DNA of 64,000 nucleotides from Paenibacillus sp. J23TS9. Its GTDB lineage: Bacteria > Bacillota > Bacilli > Paenibacillales > Paenibacillaceae. Below the pieces are notes generated by a model. The model saw only the letters and a program-made list of their open reading frames with translations, had not been told where the DNA came from and did not search any database. Made by a program: the position numbers and the translations under genes. Where the stretch lies: positions 438,837 to 502,836 of the forward strand of contig NZ_BOSG01000004.1 in assembly GCF_018403225.1 (NCBI RefSeq), written 5' to 3'. Shown here piece after piece: positions 42,501 to 51,080 of this stretch. The stretch's first letter is position 1, and each line of letters opens with the position of its first letter.

Positions 42501-43166
42501 CAAATCCGCATACCAGTCGTAGAAGCTCAGCATCTCGCCTCCAAGCAGGGAGATGAATCTGGCACCTGACGCGTAACTGATCATCGACATGGCGGGAATA
42601 GGTGTAAACCCGGCAATCCGGTCAGGACCATATTTGCGAATCGTATATATTAACTGGGCGGAAATCAGCTTTGTGGCATCCTGCCAGGATACACGTACAT
42701 GGCCGCCTTTACCCCGCGCTTGTTTATAGGATTTGGATTTCTCCGGGTCTTCAACAATGCTGGCCCATGCTGCGATCGGGTCGCTGTGCTGGCTTAAAGC
42801 CTCATTCCACATACGCCATAAACGGCCGCGCATATAAGGATACTTCACACGCAGCGGACTGTATTCATACCAGGAGAACGAGGCACCCCGCGGACATCCG
42901 CGCGGTTCAAATTCCGGCATATCAGGTCCGCAGGAAGGATAATCGATCTGCTGATTTTCCCAAGTGATGATGCCATTTTTCACGAACACCTTCCAGCTGC
43001 AGGAGCCTGTACAGTTCACGCCATGCGTCGTCCGCACGACTTTATCATGTGACCAGCGCTTGCGGTACATATCCTCCCACTCTCGGCTTTTTTCCTCGAG
43101 AACAGACCAGTTGTCTGAGTAGCTTTCTAATTTTTTGAAGAACTTCAGTCCCGACTTTCGTTTCAT
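39492..43166 (-). CDS. narG: Respiratory nitrate reductase alpha subunit (Mo-bisMGD)
   Basis: A 1224-residue catalytic subunit that reduces nitrate to nitrite at the cytoplasmic face. The FS0 cluster ligands are H48, C52, C56 and C91 (HGVNCTGSCSW and GCPRGASFSW), giving the NarG-specific His-x3-Cys pattern. The molybdenum Asp is in YLIMWGSNVPLTRTPDAHF-like sequence near residue 220. ATG 43166 gives the family length (B. subtilis 1228); an AAGGAG site lies 12 bases upstream, somewhat far. The longer open frame to 43466 runs into the promoter region. First gene of narGHJI-nreABC. Confidence 0.98.
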   Translation of the reverse strand: MKRKSGLKFFKKLESYSDNWSVLEEKSREWEDMYRKRWSHDKVVRTTHGVNCTGSCSWKVFVKNGIITWENQQIDYPSCGPDMPEFEPRGCPRGASFSWYEYSPLRVKYPYMRGRLWRMWNEALSQHSDPIAAWASIVEDPEKSKSYKQARGKGGHVRVSWQDATKLISAQLIYTIRKYGPDRIAGFTPIPAMSMISYASGARFISLLGGEMLSFYDWYADLPPASPQIWGEQTDVPESSDWYNAGYLIMWGSNVPLTRTPDAHFMTEVRYKGTKVVSVAPDYAENVKFADNWLAPNPGTDAAIAQAMTHVILNEFYHERQEPMFLNYAKQYTDMPFLILLDEHEGGYKAGRFLRASDLGDTSQHAEWKPVIIDEVTNEITVPNGTMGQRWEQDKKWNLILEREDGSVIAPALSVEPQGAQWHNISFPFFDNNANGTFERKIPAKKIQLSDGTQRLAATVYDLMLSQYGIARTGSKLEAAGYDDASSFYTPAWQENITGVKASVVVQIAREFAQNSLDTGGRSMIIMGAGINHWFNSDTIYRSILNLVILTASQGVNGGGWAHYVGQEKCRPIEGWSTVAFAKDWQGPPRQQNATSFFYFATDQWKYEEMGADSLKSPTGGDIRYQHPADYNVLAARLGWLPSYPQFNKNSLTFAEEAAQQGKTTNEEIVKHTLEQIISGDTQFAAEDPDAPENFPRSLFVWRSNLISSSAKGQEYFMKHLLGASDGLLSTPNEDEKPEEMVWRDDVEGKLDLLVALDFRMTSTPMYADVVLPAATWYEKTDLSSTDMHPFVHPFNPAVDPLWESRSDWDIYRTIAQSFSEMAKTHLPGVYKDLVTTPLAHDSINEIAQPYGEVKDWRKGEIEAIPGKTMPNLTVVERDYTKIYDKFVTLGPNLATGKVGAHGVSFSVAEEYEELKRMNGTYYDDTIKNGLPKLHTARNAADAILNISSATNGKVSQRAWESAEQDTGVALKDISADRAAERITFQSITAQPREVIPTPVFSGSNKMGRRYSPFTTNIERLVPFRTLTGRQHFYIDHEIFLQFGEALPVYKPTLPPMVFGPRDKQITGGKDTLVLRYLTPHGKWNIHSTYQDNLHMLTLFRGGPTVWLNNDDAAANDIQDNDWLEVYNRNGVVTARAVVSHRMPKGTMYMYHAQDKHINVPGSEITKDRGGSHNAPTRIHVKPTQMVGGYAQLSYGFNYYGPIGNQRDVYVAVRKMKEVDWLED

Positions 43167-43268
43167 AGGACGCTTCAACTCCTTCTGTGTATATGACCAT
43201 GATTGGGGAATCAAGGTGTCGTCCATTCGTATAACTTTATTATGAGCGCCGCCTCTTACGGTTCCTAT

Positions 43269-43282
43269 TAGGGAAACTCCTA
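43269..43282. promoter_or_regulatory. NreC-box-like site upstream of narG
   Basis: TAGGG-AAAC-TCCTA matches TAGGG-N4-CCCTA at all but one position and lies about 110 bases upstream of the narG start. It shares AGGGAA-ACTYCC-TATATC with the repeat in front of narK. No convincing FNR box was found beside it. Confidence 0.6.
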
Positions 43283-43427
43283 TATCCCTTCGAGAATTCC
43301 CTTGGTTGATGGGGGTAGATGGTGCTGGAGGGAATATGATTGTTTCGCTGTTTGGCAAGATGGTAAAAAAGCCTGGTGGAGACTGCTGCTTTTGCGCATG
43401 TTGCGGGGATGGTTTCCGGGTTCGGAC

Positions 43428-43463
43428 AAAAAAAGCCCCCTCTTCACCTTGTGAAGAAAGGGC
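43428..43463 (-). terminator. Terminator of scdA
   Basis: On the minus strand GCCCTTTCTTCAC and GTGAAGAGGGGGC pair around AAG and are followed by seven T residues. Confidence 0.9.
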
Positions 43464-43490
43464 CATAATGATCGCCTGTATCCTTACGAA

Positions 43491-44189
43491 CTACACCGCG
43501 GCACGCATACGCTCGAACAGCACGTTGTTCTCCAGATGGATATGCTCGAAAGTATCCTTTTCAAGCATCGCCAGCCGCTGGTAAACGAGCCGGTACGTAC
43601 CGCAGGCATCGGCGGGAGGAGCAAAATCACTGGTTATTTCCCGCAGCTCCTTCAGCAAGTCGCCTGCCTGCTCATGCTCCTGTTCCAGCTCGGACACATG
43701 CGGCTTAAGTTCCTCTGCGGCTTGGAGACTCGGATTGGAAACAAATTTCAAAATAAGCGGGAATACATTCAGATCCTCATCCTTAGTATGCTCCAGCAGC
43801 TCTTTGCTCAAATCCGCAAAAATCGCCTGCACTCTCAGCAGCTCAGGATGATGTTCGCCATGAACACGGGCCAGCTTCGTCATATATGGTGTCAACGCTG
43901 GCAGCTCGTCTCGCAGAAAAGCATGATGCTTCTGCTGGATATATTCAATTAGCTCCGGTTCAGTCAGCTCACCGGGACGGCTCTCCTGGTAGTCAGCCAT
44001 CTTGGTCTCCAGGGTCTTTATCTCTTCAAGAACAACAGCAGGGTCCAGCTTTCGTTTACACGCCGCTTCCTCCAGAGGAACCTTCCCCCCGCAGCAAAAA
44101 TCAATGCGCAGTGCACGGAATAAATCTGCCGTTTGCGGTACAGCCGTTACGATATCGGACACTTGCGTTTCTAACGTGAATGAACTCAT
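43491..44189 (-). CDS. scdA: Iron-sulfur cluster repair di-iron protein (RIC/ScdA/YtfE)
   Basis: A 232-residue protein. The N-terminal ScdA domain carries CCGGK (C32, C33) after DLFRALRIDF, and the rest is a hemerythrin-like four-helix domain with His/Glu ligands in QQKHHAFLRDELP, VHGEHHPEL, LEHTKDEDLNVFP and EKDTFEHIHLENNVLF. RIC proteins restore iron-sulfur clusters damaged by NO or peroxide. ATG 44189 has GGAGGT seven bases upstream, better than the frame start at 44204. Placed next to narG, it fits protection against NO formed from nitrite. Confidence 0.95.
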   Translation of the reverse strand: MSSFTLETQVSDIVTAVPQTADLFRALRIDFCCGGKVPLEEAACKRKLDPAVVLEEIKTLETKMADYQESRPGELTEPELIEYIQQKHHAFLRDELPALTPYMTKLARVHGEHHPELLRVQAIFADLSKELLEHTKDEDLNVFPLILKFVSNPSLQAAEELKPHVSELEQEHEQAGDLLKELREITSDFAPPADACGTYRLVYQRLAMLEKDTFEHIHLENNVLFERMRAAV

Positions 44190-44274
44190 ATCAAGGACCT
44201 CCAAATAGTGGTTGGATGCGCAGAATGCTATTTCTGTTTACAGACCCAGTATAAGAAAATCCCGGCTCGGTTCG

Positions 44275-44290
44275 TGTGATTACAGTCATA
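44275..44290. promoter_or_regulatory. FNR-like site between scdA and the GntR gene
   Basis: TGTGA-TTACAG-TCATA matches TGTGA-N6-TCACA except for the fourth base of the second half. It lies about 93 bases upstream of the scdA start and would give anaerobic control of scdA. Confidence 0.45.
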
Positions 44291-44353
44291 ACGAAATTCA
44301 ACGATCTGTGAACTTCTATTCTCTTTCGATCTCGATTCTCAAAATACTTTTTG

Positions 44354-44398
44354 TTGACGCTTACAGTTACGATCTGCCATACTTGTATGGTAGTATGG
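44354..44398 (+). promoter_or_regulatory. Promoter and operator of the GntR-uxu operon
   Basis: TTGACG (44354-44359) is followed after 18 bases by CATACT, and the palindrome CCATAC-TT-GTATGG (44377-44390) covers that -10 region; a further half site GTATGG follows at 44393-44398. A palindrome over the -10 just upstream of a GntR gene is a good candidate for autorepression. Confidence 0.6.
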
Positions 44399-44417
44399 AA
44401 CAAAGGAGGTGACCAAG

Positions 44418-45101
44418 ATGGATGAAAGCATATTTCAACAATCCGGCTCGGCTGGCAGCGCCGTATATCAGCAGCTCAAACAGCAGATTGTCAGCCTGGA
44501 GCTTGCGCCCGGCACCACCTTGTCCGAGAAAGAAACTTCATTAAACTTTCAGGTAAGCCGGACTCCTGTCCGCGAGAGTTTCGTCCGCTTGGCTCAAGAA
44601 GGACTTGTATGGGTTCTCCCCCAACGTGGAACCCGCGTATCGCTCATTGACTCGGATATGGTTGAAGAAGCCCGGTTTATGCGCGAGCAGTTGGAGAAGG
44701 CCGTGATCCGGCTCGCTTGCGAAGCTTTTCCTGCTGGCAATCTTGCAGCCCTGGAAAACAATCTCGCACAGCAGCATGAATCCACACAGCAGCATGACGG
44801 CAAAAAAATGTTCGAACTGGACGAGGCCTTTCACCGCATCCTGTTTGATGGCTGCCGCAAGAACGGCACATGGAATGTCATTCAGCAGATGAATGCCCAT
44901 CTCAACCGTACCCGTGTCCTTTGGCTTTGGACTGAACCTCATTGGGAGCTTCTCTATGAGCAGCACCGGGAAATTTTCCTCGCTGTGAAGCAGAAGAATG
45001 CGGACCATGCCGAACAAATCATGAAGGAGCATATGCAACTCAGCATTGCCAACCTCCCCGTACTCAAGGAGCGCTTTCCCGAATATTTCAAATCATCCTG
45101 A
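44418..45101 (+). CDS. GntR-family regulator (FadR/FCD subgroup) of the uxu operon
   Basis: A 227-residue repressor. The N-terminal winged helix (VYQQLKQQIVSLELAPGTTL, VSRTPVRESFVRLAQEGLV) is of the GntR type, and the C-terminal all-helical FCD domain has the metal/ligand residues in ELDEAFHRILF (D and H) and EHREIFLAVK. ATG 44418 follows AGGAGG by eight bases. Directly upstream of uxuA, it probably responds to a hexuronate-pathway intermediate such as mannonate or fructuronate. Confidence 0.9.
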   Translation: MDESIFQQSGSAGSAVYQQLKQQIVSLELAPGTTLSEKETSLNFQVSRTPVRESFVRLAQEGLVWVLPQRGTRVSLIDSDMVEEARFMREQLEKAVIRLACEAFPAGNLAALENNLAQQHESTQQHDGKKMFELDEAFHRILFDGCRKNGTWNVIQQMNAHLNRTRVLWLWTEPHWELLYEQHREIFLAVKQKNADHAEQIMKEHMQLSIANLPVLKERFPEYFKSS

Positions 45102-45168
45102 TGACCGGACAGCCAAAAGGCTACAGCTGGCTATCCCGATATTCATTACATGATAAGGTGGTGCAGGA

Positions 45169-46257
45169 ATGCGTATGGTATTCCGCTGGTTCGGCGAAGG
45201 GAACGACACCGTTTCGCTCGGCCAGATCAAACAAATTCCCGGAGTCGAAGGTATCGTATGGGCGCTGCATGATATCCCGGCTGGAGAAGCCTGGCCCATG
45301 GACAAAATCAATCAGGTCCGCGACCAGGCAGCAGCATATAACTTCCACCTGAACGTGGTCGAAAGCGTCAATGTGCATGAAGATATTAAGCTCGGTCTCC
45401 CGAGCCGTGATCCATATATTCAAAACTACATCACTACGATCGAACGGCTGGCCCAGGTTGGTGTTAAAGTGATCTGCTATAATTTCATGCCGATTTTCGA
45501 TTGGGCACGTACCGATTTACATAAACGTATGGATGATGGTTCAACCGCACTCTTTTTTGAAAAATCCAAGATCAGCGATATCGATCCATTCGAGCTTGTA
45601 AAAGGGATTAATCAAAACAGCAAACTCACCATGCCGGGATGGGAGCCGGAGCGTCTTGCGCATCTGACCTCTCTGTTCAAGGCTTACAAAGGGGTTTCTT
45701 CCGAGGAGCTATGGGGGAACCTCAAGTACTTCCTTAAAGCCGTTGTTCCGGTTGCGGAACGCTGCGGTATTCAAATGGCCATCCATCCGGATGATCCGCC
45801 TTGGCCGATATTTGGTCTGCCCCGCATCATTACCGGTCAGGAAAGCCTGCGCCGCCTGCTCTCGCTGGTGGACAGCCCGTCCAATGGTATTACGCTGTGC
45901 AGCGGTTCGCTGGGTGCCAATCCGGACAACGACATTGTGTCCATGATTAACGAGTTCCATGACCGCATTCCCTTTGCCCATATCCGTAATGTCCGCGTGT
46001 ATGAAAATGGTGATTTCATCGAGACATCCCACCGCACCCAAGACGGAACCGTTGATATTGCAGGAATCGTCAAAGCCTATCACGACAATGGTTTTGAAGG
46101 TTATGCCAGACCGGATCACGGCCGCCATCTATGGGACGAGGAATGCCGCCCGGGTTACGGACTGTATGACCGCGCTCTCGGTATCATGTATCTTTGGGGT
46201 CTATGGGACGCTCTGGAGCGAGTTCAACCCCTTCATAGGAAAGAGGGATCTGTATGA
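45169..46257 (+). CDS. uxuA: Mannonate dehydratase
   Basis: A 362-residue TIM-barrel enzyme converting D-mannonate to 2-keto-3-deoxygluconate in hexuronate breakdown. Family features: [20 protein letters not shown] at the start, [14 protein letters not shown], the metal-site stretch [18 protein letters not shown] (about 203-220) and [14 protein letters not shown] near the C-terminus. Length equals UxuA of Bacillus (about 360). Translationally coupled to the next gene by an ATGA overlap. Confidence 0.97.
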   Translation: MRMVFRWFGEGNDTVSLGQIKQIPGVEGIVWALHDIPAGEAWPMDKINQVRDQAAAYNFHLNVVESVNVHEDIKLGLPSRDPYIQNYITTIERLAQVGVKVICYNFMPIFDWARTDLHKRMDDGSTALFFEKSKISDIDPFELVKGINQNSKLTMPGWEPERLAHLTSLFKAYKGVSSEELWGNLKYFLKAVVPVAERCGIQMAIHPDDPPWPIFGLPRIITGQESLRRLLSLVDSPSNGITLCSGSLGANPDNDIVSMINEFHDRIPFAHIRNVRVYENGDFIETSHRTQDGTVDIAGIVKAYHDNGFEGYARPDHGRHLWDEECRPGYGLYDRALGIMYLWGLWDALERVQPLHRKEGSV

Positions 46258-47108
46258 GTATTCTGCCCTTACACCCTGCTCTGCAAGGAAAGACTGCAGT
46301 TATCACCGGTGGCTCCGGCGTGCTCTGCCATGCTATGGCTTTGGAGCTTGGACGCCAGGGTGCCCGTGTAGCCATCTTGAACCGGACCATCCAGAAAGGG
46401 GAACTTGTTGCCGAAGAAATTCGCGCAGCGGGAGGCACGGCCGCAGCAATCGCCTGCGATGTTACAGATAAGGACAGTGTACCAGCAGCCGAGGAGTTGG
46501 TGCGCGAGCTGTTTGGCGGATGTGACATACTGATCAATGGAGCGGGAGGCAACCATCCAAGCGCGAATACGACAAACGAGATTTATCATACGGGTGATGA
46601 AGGTCTTCCGGATATCACCTCATTCTTTGATGTCAGCGTACAGGGATTCCGCAATGTTATGGATCTGAATTTTATCGGGACCTTCCTCCCTACACAGATA
46701 TTTGCTAAACATATGATTGGCCGCCCGGGAGCTACCGTACTTAATATCTCATCCATGAGCTCGGTAAGTCCGATGACAAAGGTACCTGCCTACAGCGCCG
46801 CCAAAGCCGCCATTAATAATTTCACGCAGTGGCTGGCCGTGCACTTGGCCGAATCCGGAATTCGCGTCAACGCCATGGCTCCGGGCTTCTTCCTGACGGA
46901 ACAGAACCGTACACTGCTCACTCATGCGGATGGTTCACTCACTGAACGTTCGCATAAAATCATCACCCACACGCCGATGCGGCGATTTGGTGTTCCCGAA
47001 GATTTGCTTGGTACCCTGCTCTGGCTCGTAGACGAATCCACTTCAGGATTTGTCACAGGAACGGTCATCCCCGTGGACGGCGGCTTTATGGCATATTCCG
47101 GCGTTTAA
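46254..47108 (+). CDS. SDR-type D-mannonate oxidoreductase (YjmF-like)
   Basis: A 284-residue short-chain dehydrogenase: cofactor motif [12 protein letters not shown] (G-x3-G-x-G variant), NGAGGNHP, catalytic Ser in NISSMSS and [11 protein letters not shown] (Tyr-x3-Lys). Located after uxuA with overlapping start, it most likely reduces fructuronate to mannonate, as B. subtilis YjmF (also named UxuB) does, unlike the long-chain UxuB of E. coli. The glycine motif has VLCH where most SDRs have GIG. Confidence 0.9.
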   Translation: MSILPLHPALQGKTAVITGGSGVLCHAMALELGRQGARVAILNRTIQKGELVAEEIRAAGGTAAAIACDVTDKDSVPAAEELVRELFGGCDILINGAGGNHPSANTTNEIYHTGDEGLPDITSFFDVSVQGFRNVMDLNFIGTFLPTQIFAKHMIGRPGATVLNISSMSSVSPMTKVPAYSAAKAAINNFTQWLAVHLAESGIRVNAMAPGFFLTEQNRTLLTHADGSLTERSHKIITHTPMRRFGVPEDLLGTLLWLVDESTSGFVTGTVIPVDGGFMAYSGV

Positions 47109-47127
47109 CCATACATATATCACAAGC

Positions 47128-47174
47128 AAAAGAGGGGCTGTCCAAGGTCATTCAGACCTTGCGAAGCCCCTCTT
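47128..47174. terminator. Bidirectional terminator between the uxu operon and pullulanase
   Basis: AAGAGGGGCT and AGCCCCTCTT outer arms with inner CCAAGGTC/GACCTTG pairing; A- and T-rich ends on both sides. Confidence 0.88.
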
Positions 47175-47176
47175 GA

Positions 47177-49144
47177 TTATGATTCAACAGACAATACAAC
47201 CATTCCGATTCCTGATAGGGTCATCAGCTGCATCTGCAGTTCATGTACTTCTTCTTCACCGAACAAAACGCTCCATTTCCCCAAATCAGGAAGCGTTATA
47301 ATACTCTCACCCGGGCTACCGTGATAGAGAATATATAAGTGCTTGGAGGCGTCGCCTCCTGCATGATTGCGAAGCGTGAAAGCCACGCTGCCGACTGGCG
47401 TCTCCTCAAATTCAAGATGTTCCCTGATCTCCGCCGCAGTACGCAAACGGAAAGCCGAATGCTCCTGCCGAAGCCGGATGACCTGCTGCATGTACCTGAT
47501 ATCACTTGGATGAGCGGCGCAGCGTTCCCAATCGAGCCAGTTTATCTCATCCGGTGATTTATAGCTGTTTTCCACTCCGTTTTTGGTCCGCATAAATTCC
47601 TGGCCTGCGTGAATAAACGGAATACCTTGGCTTGTCAAAATAATTGCCGACCCCAAACGATGCATTTTTTGGCGCTCATCGTCTGTTCTCCCTTCCGTCG
47701 AAAGGACCAGCTTGTCCCACATCGTATGATTATCATGGCATTCCACATAATTGACGCTTTGAACAGGTTCAACGGCGAACTGCCGCAGTTTGCCGTTATA
47801 TTCAATTCCGCCTGCGATGCCTTTTCGGATATCATTCTCGAATCCGCTTGCACCGCTGATAAAGCCCTTGTTCTCATGGATAAAAATGCTCCCTTTGATT
47901 GCATCTCTTAATCCATCATTGAATTGTCCGATTCCCGGAAGCTGCCGGGCATTCATCTGATTAGCCCGCTTCTCAGCCATCAGTACGGTATTCATGTTCC
48001 AGCCCTCTCCGATGGTGATGATAGAAGGATCGATTTCATCCAGACGCTGGCGGATTTCATTCATCGTTTCAATATCCATCAACCCCATCAAATCAAACCG
48101 GAAGCCATCAATATGATACTCTTTTACCCAATGAAGAATGGAATCCACAATGAATTTGCGGCCCATTTTCCGCTCCGAAGCAAATTCATTACCGCAAAAT
48201 GCCCCGTTCGAGAGAGAACCATCCTCTTTATAACGCAAATAATAGCCAGGGACAAGCTTCGTAAAGTTAATCAGGTACCAGTCATATACATGGTTATACA
48301 CCACATCCATAATGACCCGTAAGCCCTTGTCATGAAGTGTCTGTATCATCTGCTTCATTTCCGTAATCCGCACGGAAGGCTCATACGGATCCGTCGCATA
48401 TGAACCTTCCGGAGCATTATAGTTTTTCGGGTCATAACCCCAATTGTACTGAGGCAGGTCCAGCCTTGATTCATCAACACTTTCGGTAGAATAGTCATAC
48501 ACGGGTAACAATTGGACATGAGTAACCCCAAGACTTCGGATATGATCGAGTCCTGTCGGTATATTTTTGGGACCCTTTGTCCCTTCCTCAGCTAAACCGA
48601 GATACTTCCCCGGATGGGAAATCCCGCTGCCCGGATGAATGGACAAATCCCTCACATGCAGCTCATAGATTACCGCGTCCACTGGAGAATGCAGAGGAGG
48701 CTTGTCTTTTGTCCAGTGACTTGGATCTGTAGCCGAGAAATCCAAGATTGCCCCCCTGTCCCCATTAATGCCAACGGCTGCCGCGTAAGGGTCCACCGCC
48801 TCATTCCACTGCTCGCCAACCTTCACCTTATACTTATATCCAATGCCTTTGTAATCGCCTTCAAGATGAAGTATCCAGGTCCCCCCGACATCCCGGGTCA
48901 TCTCCATCTCCTCTGCAAACGTACAAGCCCAAACCGGATAGAGCATTACCTTCGCTTCGGAAGCTGTGGGAGCCCATAATCGAAACCTCGTTTCTTCCGG
49001 CGTATAACGCATGCCAAGATCGTCGCCATCGTAAGCAAAAAGCTCGTCAAACGCTGCATCAAATACAGAAACGCCGTTCGTGACCGCCGGATCACCGTAG
49101 TCTATAACGACATCATGTTCCTTTTGTACTGCCACTTCAGCCAC
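47177..49144 (-). CDS. pulA: Type I pullulanase (GH13)
   Basis: A 655-residue debranching enzyme cutting alpha-1,6 links of pullulan and glycogen-like glucans. Type I motif YNWGYDPKNYNAPEGSYATD is present, with GH13 regions DVVYNHVYDW, the nucleophile in GFRFDLMG, the acid in GEGWNMN and VECHDNHTMWDK. An N-terminal CBM48-like domain (FRLWAPTASEAKVMLYP) precedes the barrel. No signal peptide, so it is intracellular, as AmyX of B. subtilis. It is a single gene with no recognisable sugar operon. Confidence 0.95.
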   Translation of the reverse strand: MAEVAVQKEHDVVIDYGDPAVTNGVSVFDAAFDELFAYDGDDLGMRYTPEETRFRLWAPTASEAKVMLYPVWACTFAEEMEMTRDVGGTWILHLEGDYKGIGYKYKVKVGEQWNEAVDPYAAAVGINGDRGAILDFSATDPSHWTKDKPPLHSPVDAVIYELHVRDLSIHPGSGISHPGKYLGLAEEGTKGPKNIPTGLDHIRSLGVTHVQLLPVYDYSTESVDESRLDLPQYNWGYDPKNYNAPEGSYATDPYEPSVRITEMKQMIQTLHDKGLRVIMDVVYNHVYDWYLINFTKLVPGYYLRYKEDGSLSNGAFCGNEFASERKMGRKFIVDSILHWVKEYHIDGFRFDLMGLMDIETMNEIRQRLDEIDPSIITIGEGWNMNTVLMAEKRANQMNARQLPGIGQFNDGLRDAIKGSIFIHENKGFISGASGFENDIRKGIAGGIEYNGKLRQFAVEPVQSVNYVECHDNHTMWDKLVLSTEGRTDDERQKMHRLGSAIILTSQGIPFIHAGQEFMRTKNGVENSYKSPDEINWLDWERCAAHPSDIRYMQQVIRLRQEHSAFRLRTAAEIREHLEFEETPVGSVAFTLRNHAGGDASKHLYILYHGSPGESIITLPDLGKWSVLFGEEEVHELQMQLMTLSGIGMVVLSVES

Positions 49145-49338
49145 TCTCCAATATTTAAGTAATTATGTCCATTATAGCAAGCAACACTGGAGGTTGCGTC
49201 AGCTTTTTTTAGATGGAAAGTCCATCTGTATTGTCCACCTCAGTAAATACCCTATTGTGTTTTGATTGACCCTTTTAAAGGTATGTATGGATAAAATTCC
49301 GATTATGAATATACTCGTAAGATGGCGTTTTTATGCAA
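49145..49338. other. Gene-free region upstream of pullulanase
   Basis: Together with the terminator at 49339-49369, about 300 bases lie between pullulanase and the SpoU methyltransferase. The upstream part is AT-rich and should contain the pullulanase promoter; no cre site, riboswitch or small frame with a good ribosome site was found. Confidence 0.4.
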
Positions 49339-49369
49339 AATAAAAAGGAGTCATACACATGACTCCTTT
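49339..49369 (-). terminator. Terminator of the SpoU methyltransferase gene
   Basis: AAAGGAGTCAT and ATGACTCCTTT pair around ACAC; the minus strand continues with TTTATTTTG. Confidence 0.8.
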
Positions 49370-49447
49370 CGATTCGTGCCCCTAAGAATATAAGCCCGTC
49401 CAGCTACAGACTAAATGAATATCGGCTTTCAGATGCGAGTTAGTGGC

Positions 49448-50242
49448 CTATTGAAAATGCCGCTGCCGCATCGCCTCAAACAGCATCACCGTCGAAGCCA
49501 TGGCCACATTCAGCGACTCCGCCTGGCCTTTCATCGGAATAATCAGCGATTCGTCCACCAGCTTCTGCGCTTCCACCGACACGCCCTTTGCTTCATTGCC
49601 TAAGAGCAGCCAAGATGGTCCGGTAAAATCATACCCATAACAGGTTGATGTTGCCTGCAGGCTTGTACTGATGATGCGCACACCATTCTCTTTAGCTTGA
49701 GGCAGCAGCTCCAGCAAATCCCCCTCCACGACTGGCAGATGAAAAATCGACCCCATCGTGGAGCGAATCGTTTTCGGATTATAGATATCCGCCGAACCGC
49801 GTCCTATGATCACGCCGTCAGCTCCCGCTGCATCTGCCGTGCGGATAATGGTGCCGACGTTGCCGGGATCCTGAACACCATCAAGAACGATAACCAGACT
49901 GTTTTCCAGCTGCAGAAGCACGTCAATGTCAGTCGGCCGTTTTCTGACGACCGCAAACACAGGCTGCGGTGTTTTTGTATCCGAGCATTTAGCAATGACT
50001 GCTGCTGACACACCAATCCATTGCACTTCCGTATCTGTTTTTGCCATCTGGGAAGAGAGCTCTGAGGGAATACCCTGCTCCACATCAAAGGCCACGCATT
50101 CCAGATCAGCCCCCGACCGCAAAGCTTCCTGCACCAAATGAATGCCCTCAATTACATATTTATGCTGCTTGTCCCGGTGCTTCTTCTCAAGCAGCTGCGC
50201 CCATTCCTTCACGCGGGGATTTTGCGGTGATAATATATCCAT
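49448..50242 (-). CDS. SpoU/TrmH-family RNA 2'-O-methyltransferase (YsgA-like)
   Basis: A 264-residue SPOUT enzyme. An N-terminal substrate-binding domain (NPRVKEWAQLLEKKHRDKQH, KYVIEGIHLVQEAL) precedes the knot domain with motif 1 DPGNVGTIIRTADAAG, motif 2 LLLGNEAKG and motif 3 IPMKGQAESLNVAMA. It methylates ribose in rRNA or tRNA using SAM; the target base is not known. The neighbouring Ktr subunit and sspI give the ysgA-type arrangement seen in Bacillales. Confidence 0.92.
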   Translation of the reverse strand: MDILSPQNPRVKEWAQLLEKKHRDKQHKYVIEGIHLVQEALRSGADLECVAFDVEQGIPSELSSQMAKTDTEVQWIGVSAAVIAKCSDTKTPQPVFAVVRKRPTDIDVLLQLENSLVIVLDGVQDPGNVGTIIRTADAAGADGVIIGRGSADIYNPKTIRSTMGSIFHLPVVEGDLLELLPQAKENGVRIISTSLQATSTCYGYDFTGPSWLLLGNEAKGVSVEAQKLVDESLIIPMKGQAESLNVAMASTVMLFEAMRQRHFQ

Positions 50243-50288
50243 GAATACCGTCCTTTTGCTTGCTCATAAGCTTAATATGCCCGTAGCA

Positions 50289-50951
50289 TCACTTTGGATA
50301 CGCGAGCTCCAGCTTTGTCAGATCTCTTTTCTCTCCCACAATGACGAGGATATCGCCTTCTTCAAGAAGGTCATCCGCATACGGTGAAATATTCATTTTA
50401 TTTCCGCGCTTGATTGCCATGACGTTACAGCCAAACCTTGCGCGCACGTCCAGCTCTTTCAGGTTTTTGCCAACCATATCCTGTGAAGCCTTCATTTCAA
50501 CTATGCTGTAATCATCAGAAATTTCAATGTAATCCAAAATATTAGGAGAAGTTAGATGATGCGCAACCCTCATGCCCATATCCCGCTCCGGATAAATAAC
50601 CTTGTCTGCGCCGATTTTATTCAGCACCTTGCCGTGGAGCTCGTTTTGAGCCTTGACAATAATCGTCTCCACGCCGATATCTTTGAGAATAAGCGTTGTC
50701 AGAATACTCGATTGGATATCCTCACCGATCGCAACAACCACTACATCGAAATTCCGAATACCGAGCGCACGCAGCGCTTCCTCATCCGTGGAATCGGCTG
50801 ATACGGCATGTGTTACAATATTGGAAACCGCCTGGGTACGCTGCTCATCCGAATCAATAGCCAGGACATCGAATCCCATCTCGCTGAGCGCGTTGGCTAC
50901 ACTAAATCCGAAACGCCCCATACCTATGACGGCGTACTGCTTTTTCGCCAT
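50289..50951 (-). CDS. Ktr-type potassium uptake regulatory subunit (KtrA/KtrC)
   Basis: A 220-residue cytoplasmic protein with an N-terminal RCK/TrkA-N Rossmann domain (VIGMGRFGFSVANALSEMG, acidic end of strand 2 LAIDSDEQRT) and a TrkA-C domain (about 140-218). It forms the nucleotide- and c-di-AMP-responding ring that gates a KtrB/KtrD channel. No channel gene is adjacent, as with ktrC of B. subtilis. Confidence 0.93.
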   Translation of the reverse strand: MAKKQYAVIGMGRFGFSVANALSEMGFDVLAIDSDEQRTQAVSNIVTHAVSADSTDEEALRALGIRNFDVVVVAIGEDIQSSILTTLILKDIGVETIIVKAQNELHGKVLNKIGADKVIYPERDMGMRVAHHLTSPNILDYIEISDDYSIVEMKASQDMVGKNLKELDVRARFGCNVMAIKRGNKMNISPYADDLLEEGDILVIVGEKRDLTKLELAYPK

Positions 50952-51080
50952 TTTTTAACCCCCCGGGTTATAGAAGTCTATCCTGATTATTATATCACAG
51001 AGCACAAAAAACTTGAATTTTGGTCCGCCTCACGGGGAACATTATGAAGGCACCATGATCTTTTGGATGGAGGGAAAATA

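Noticed and set aside
43167..43466. 100-residue N-terminal extension of narG
   Set aside because: Covers the NreC-like site and promoter region; ATG 43166 gives the family length and conserved start of NarG.
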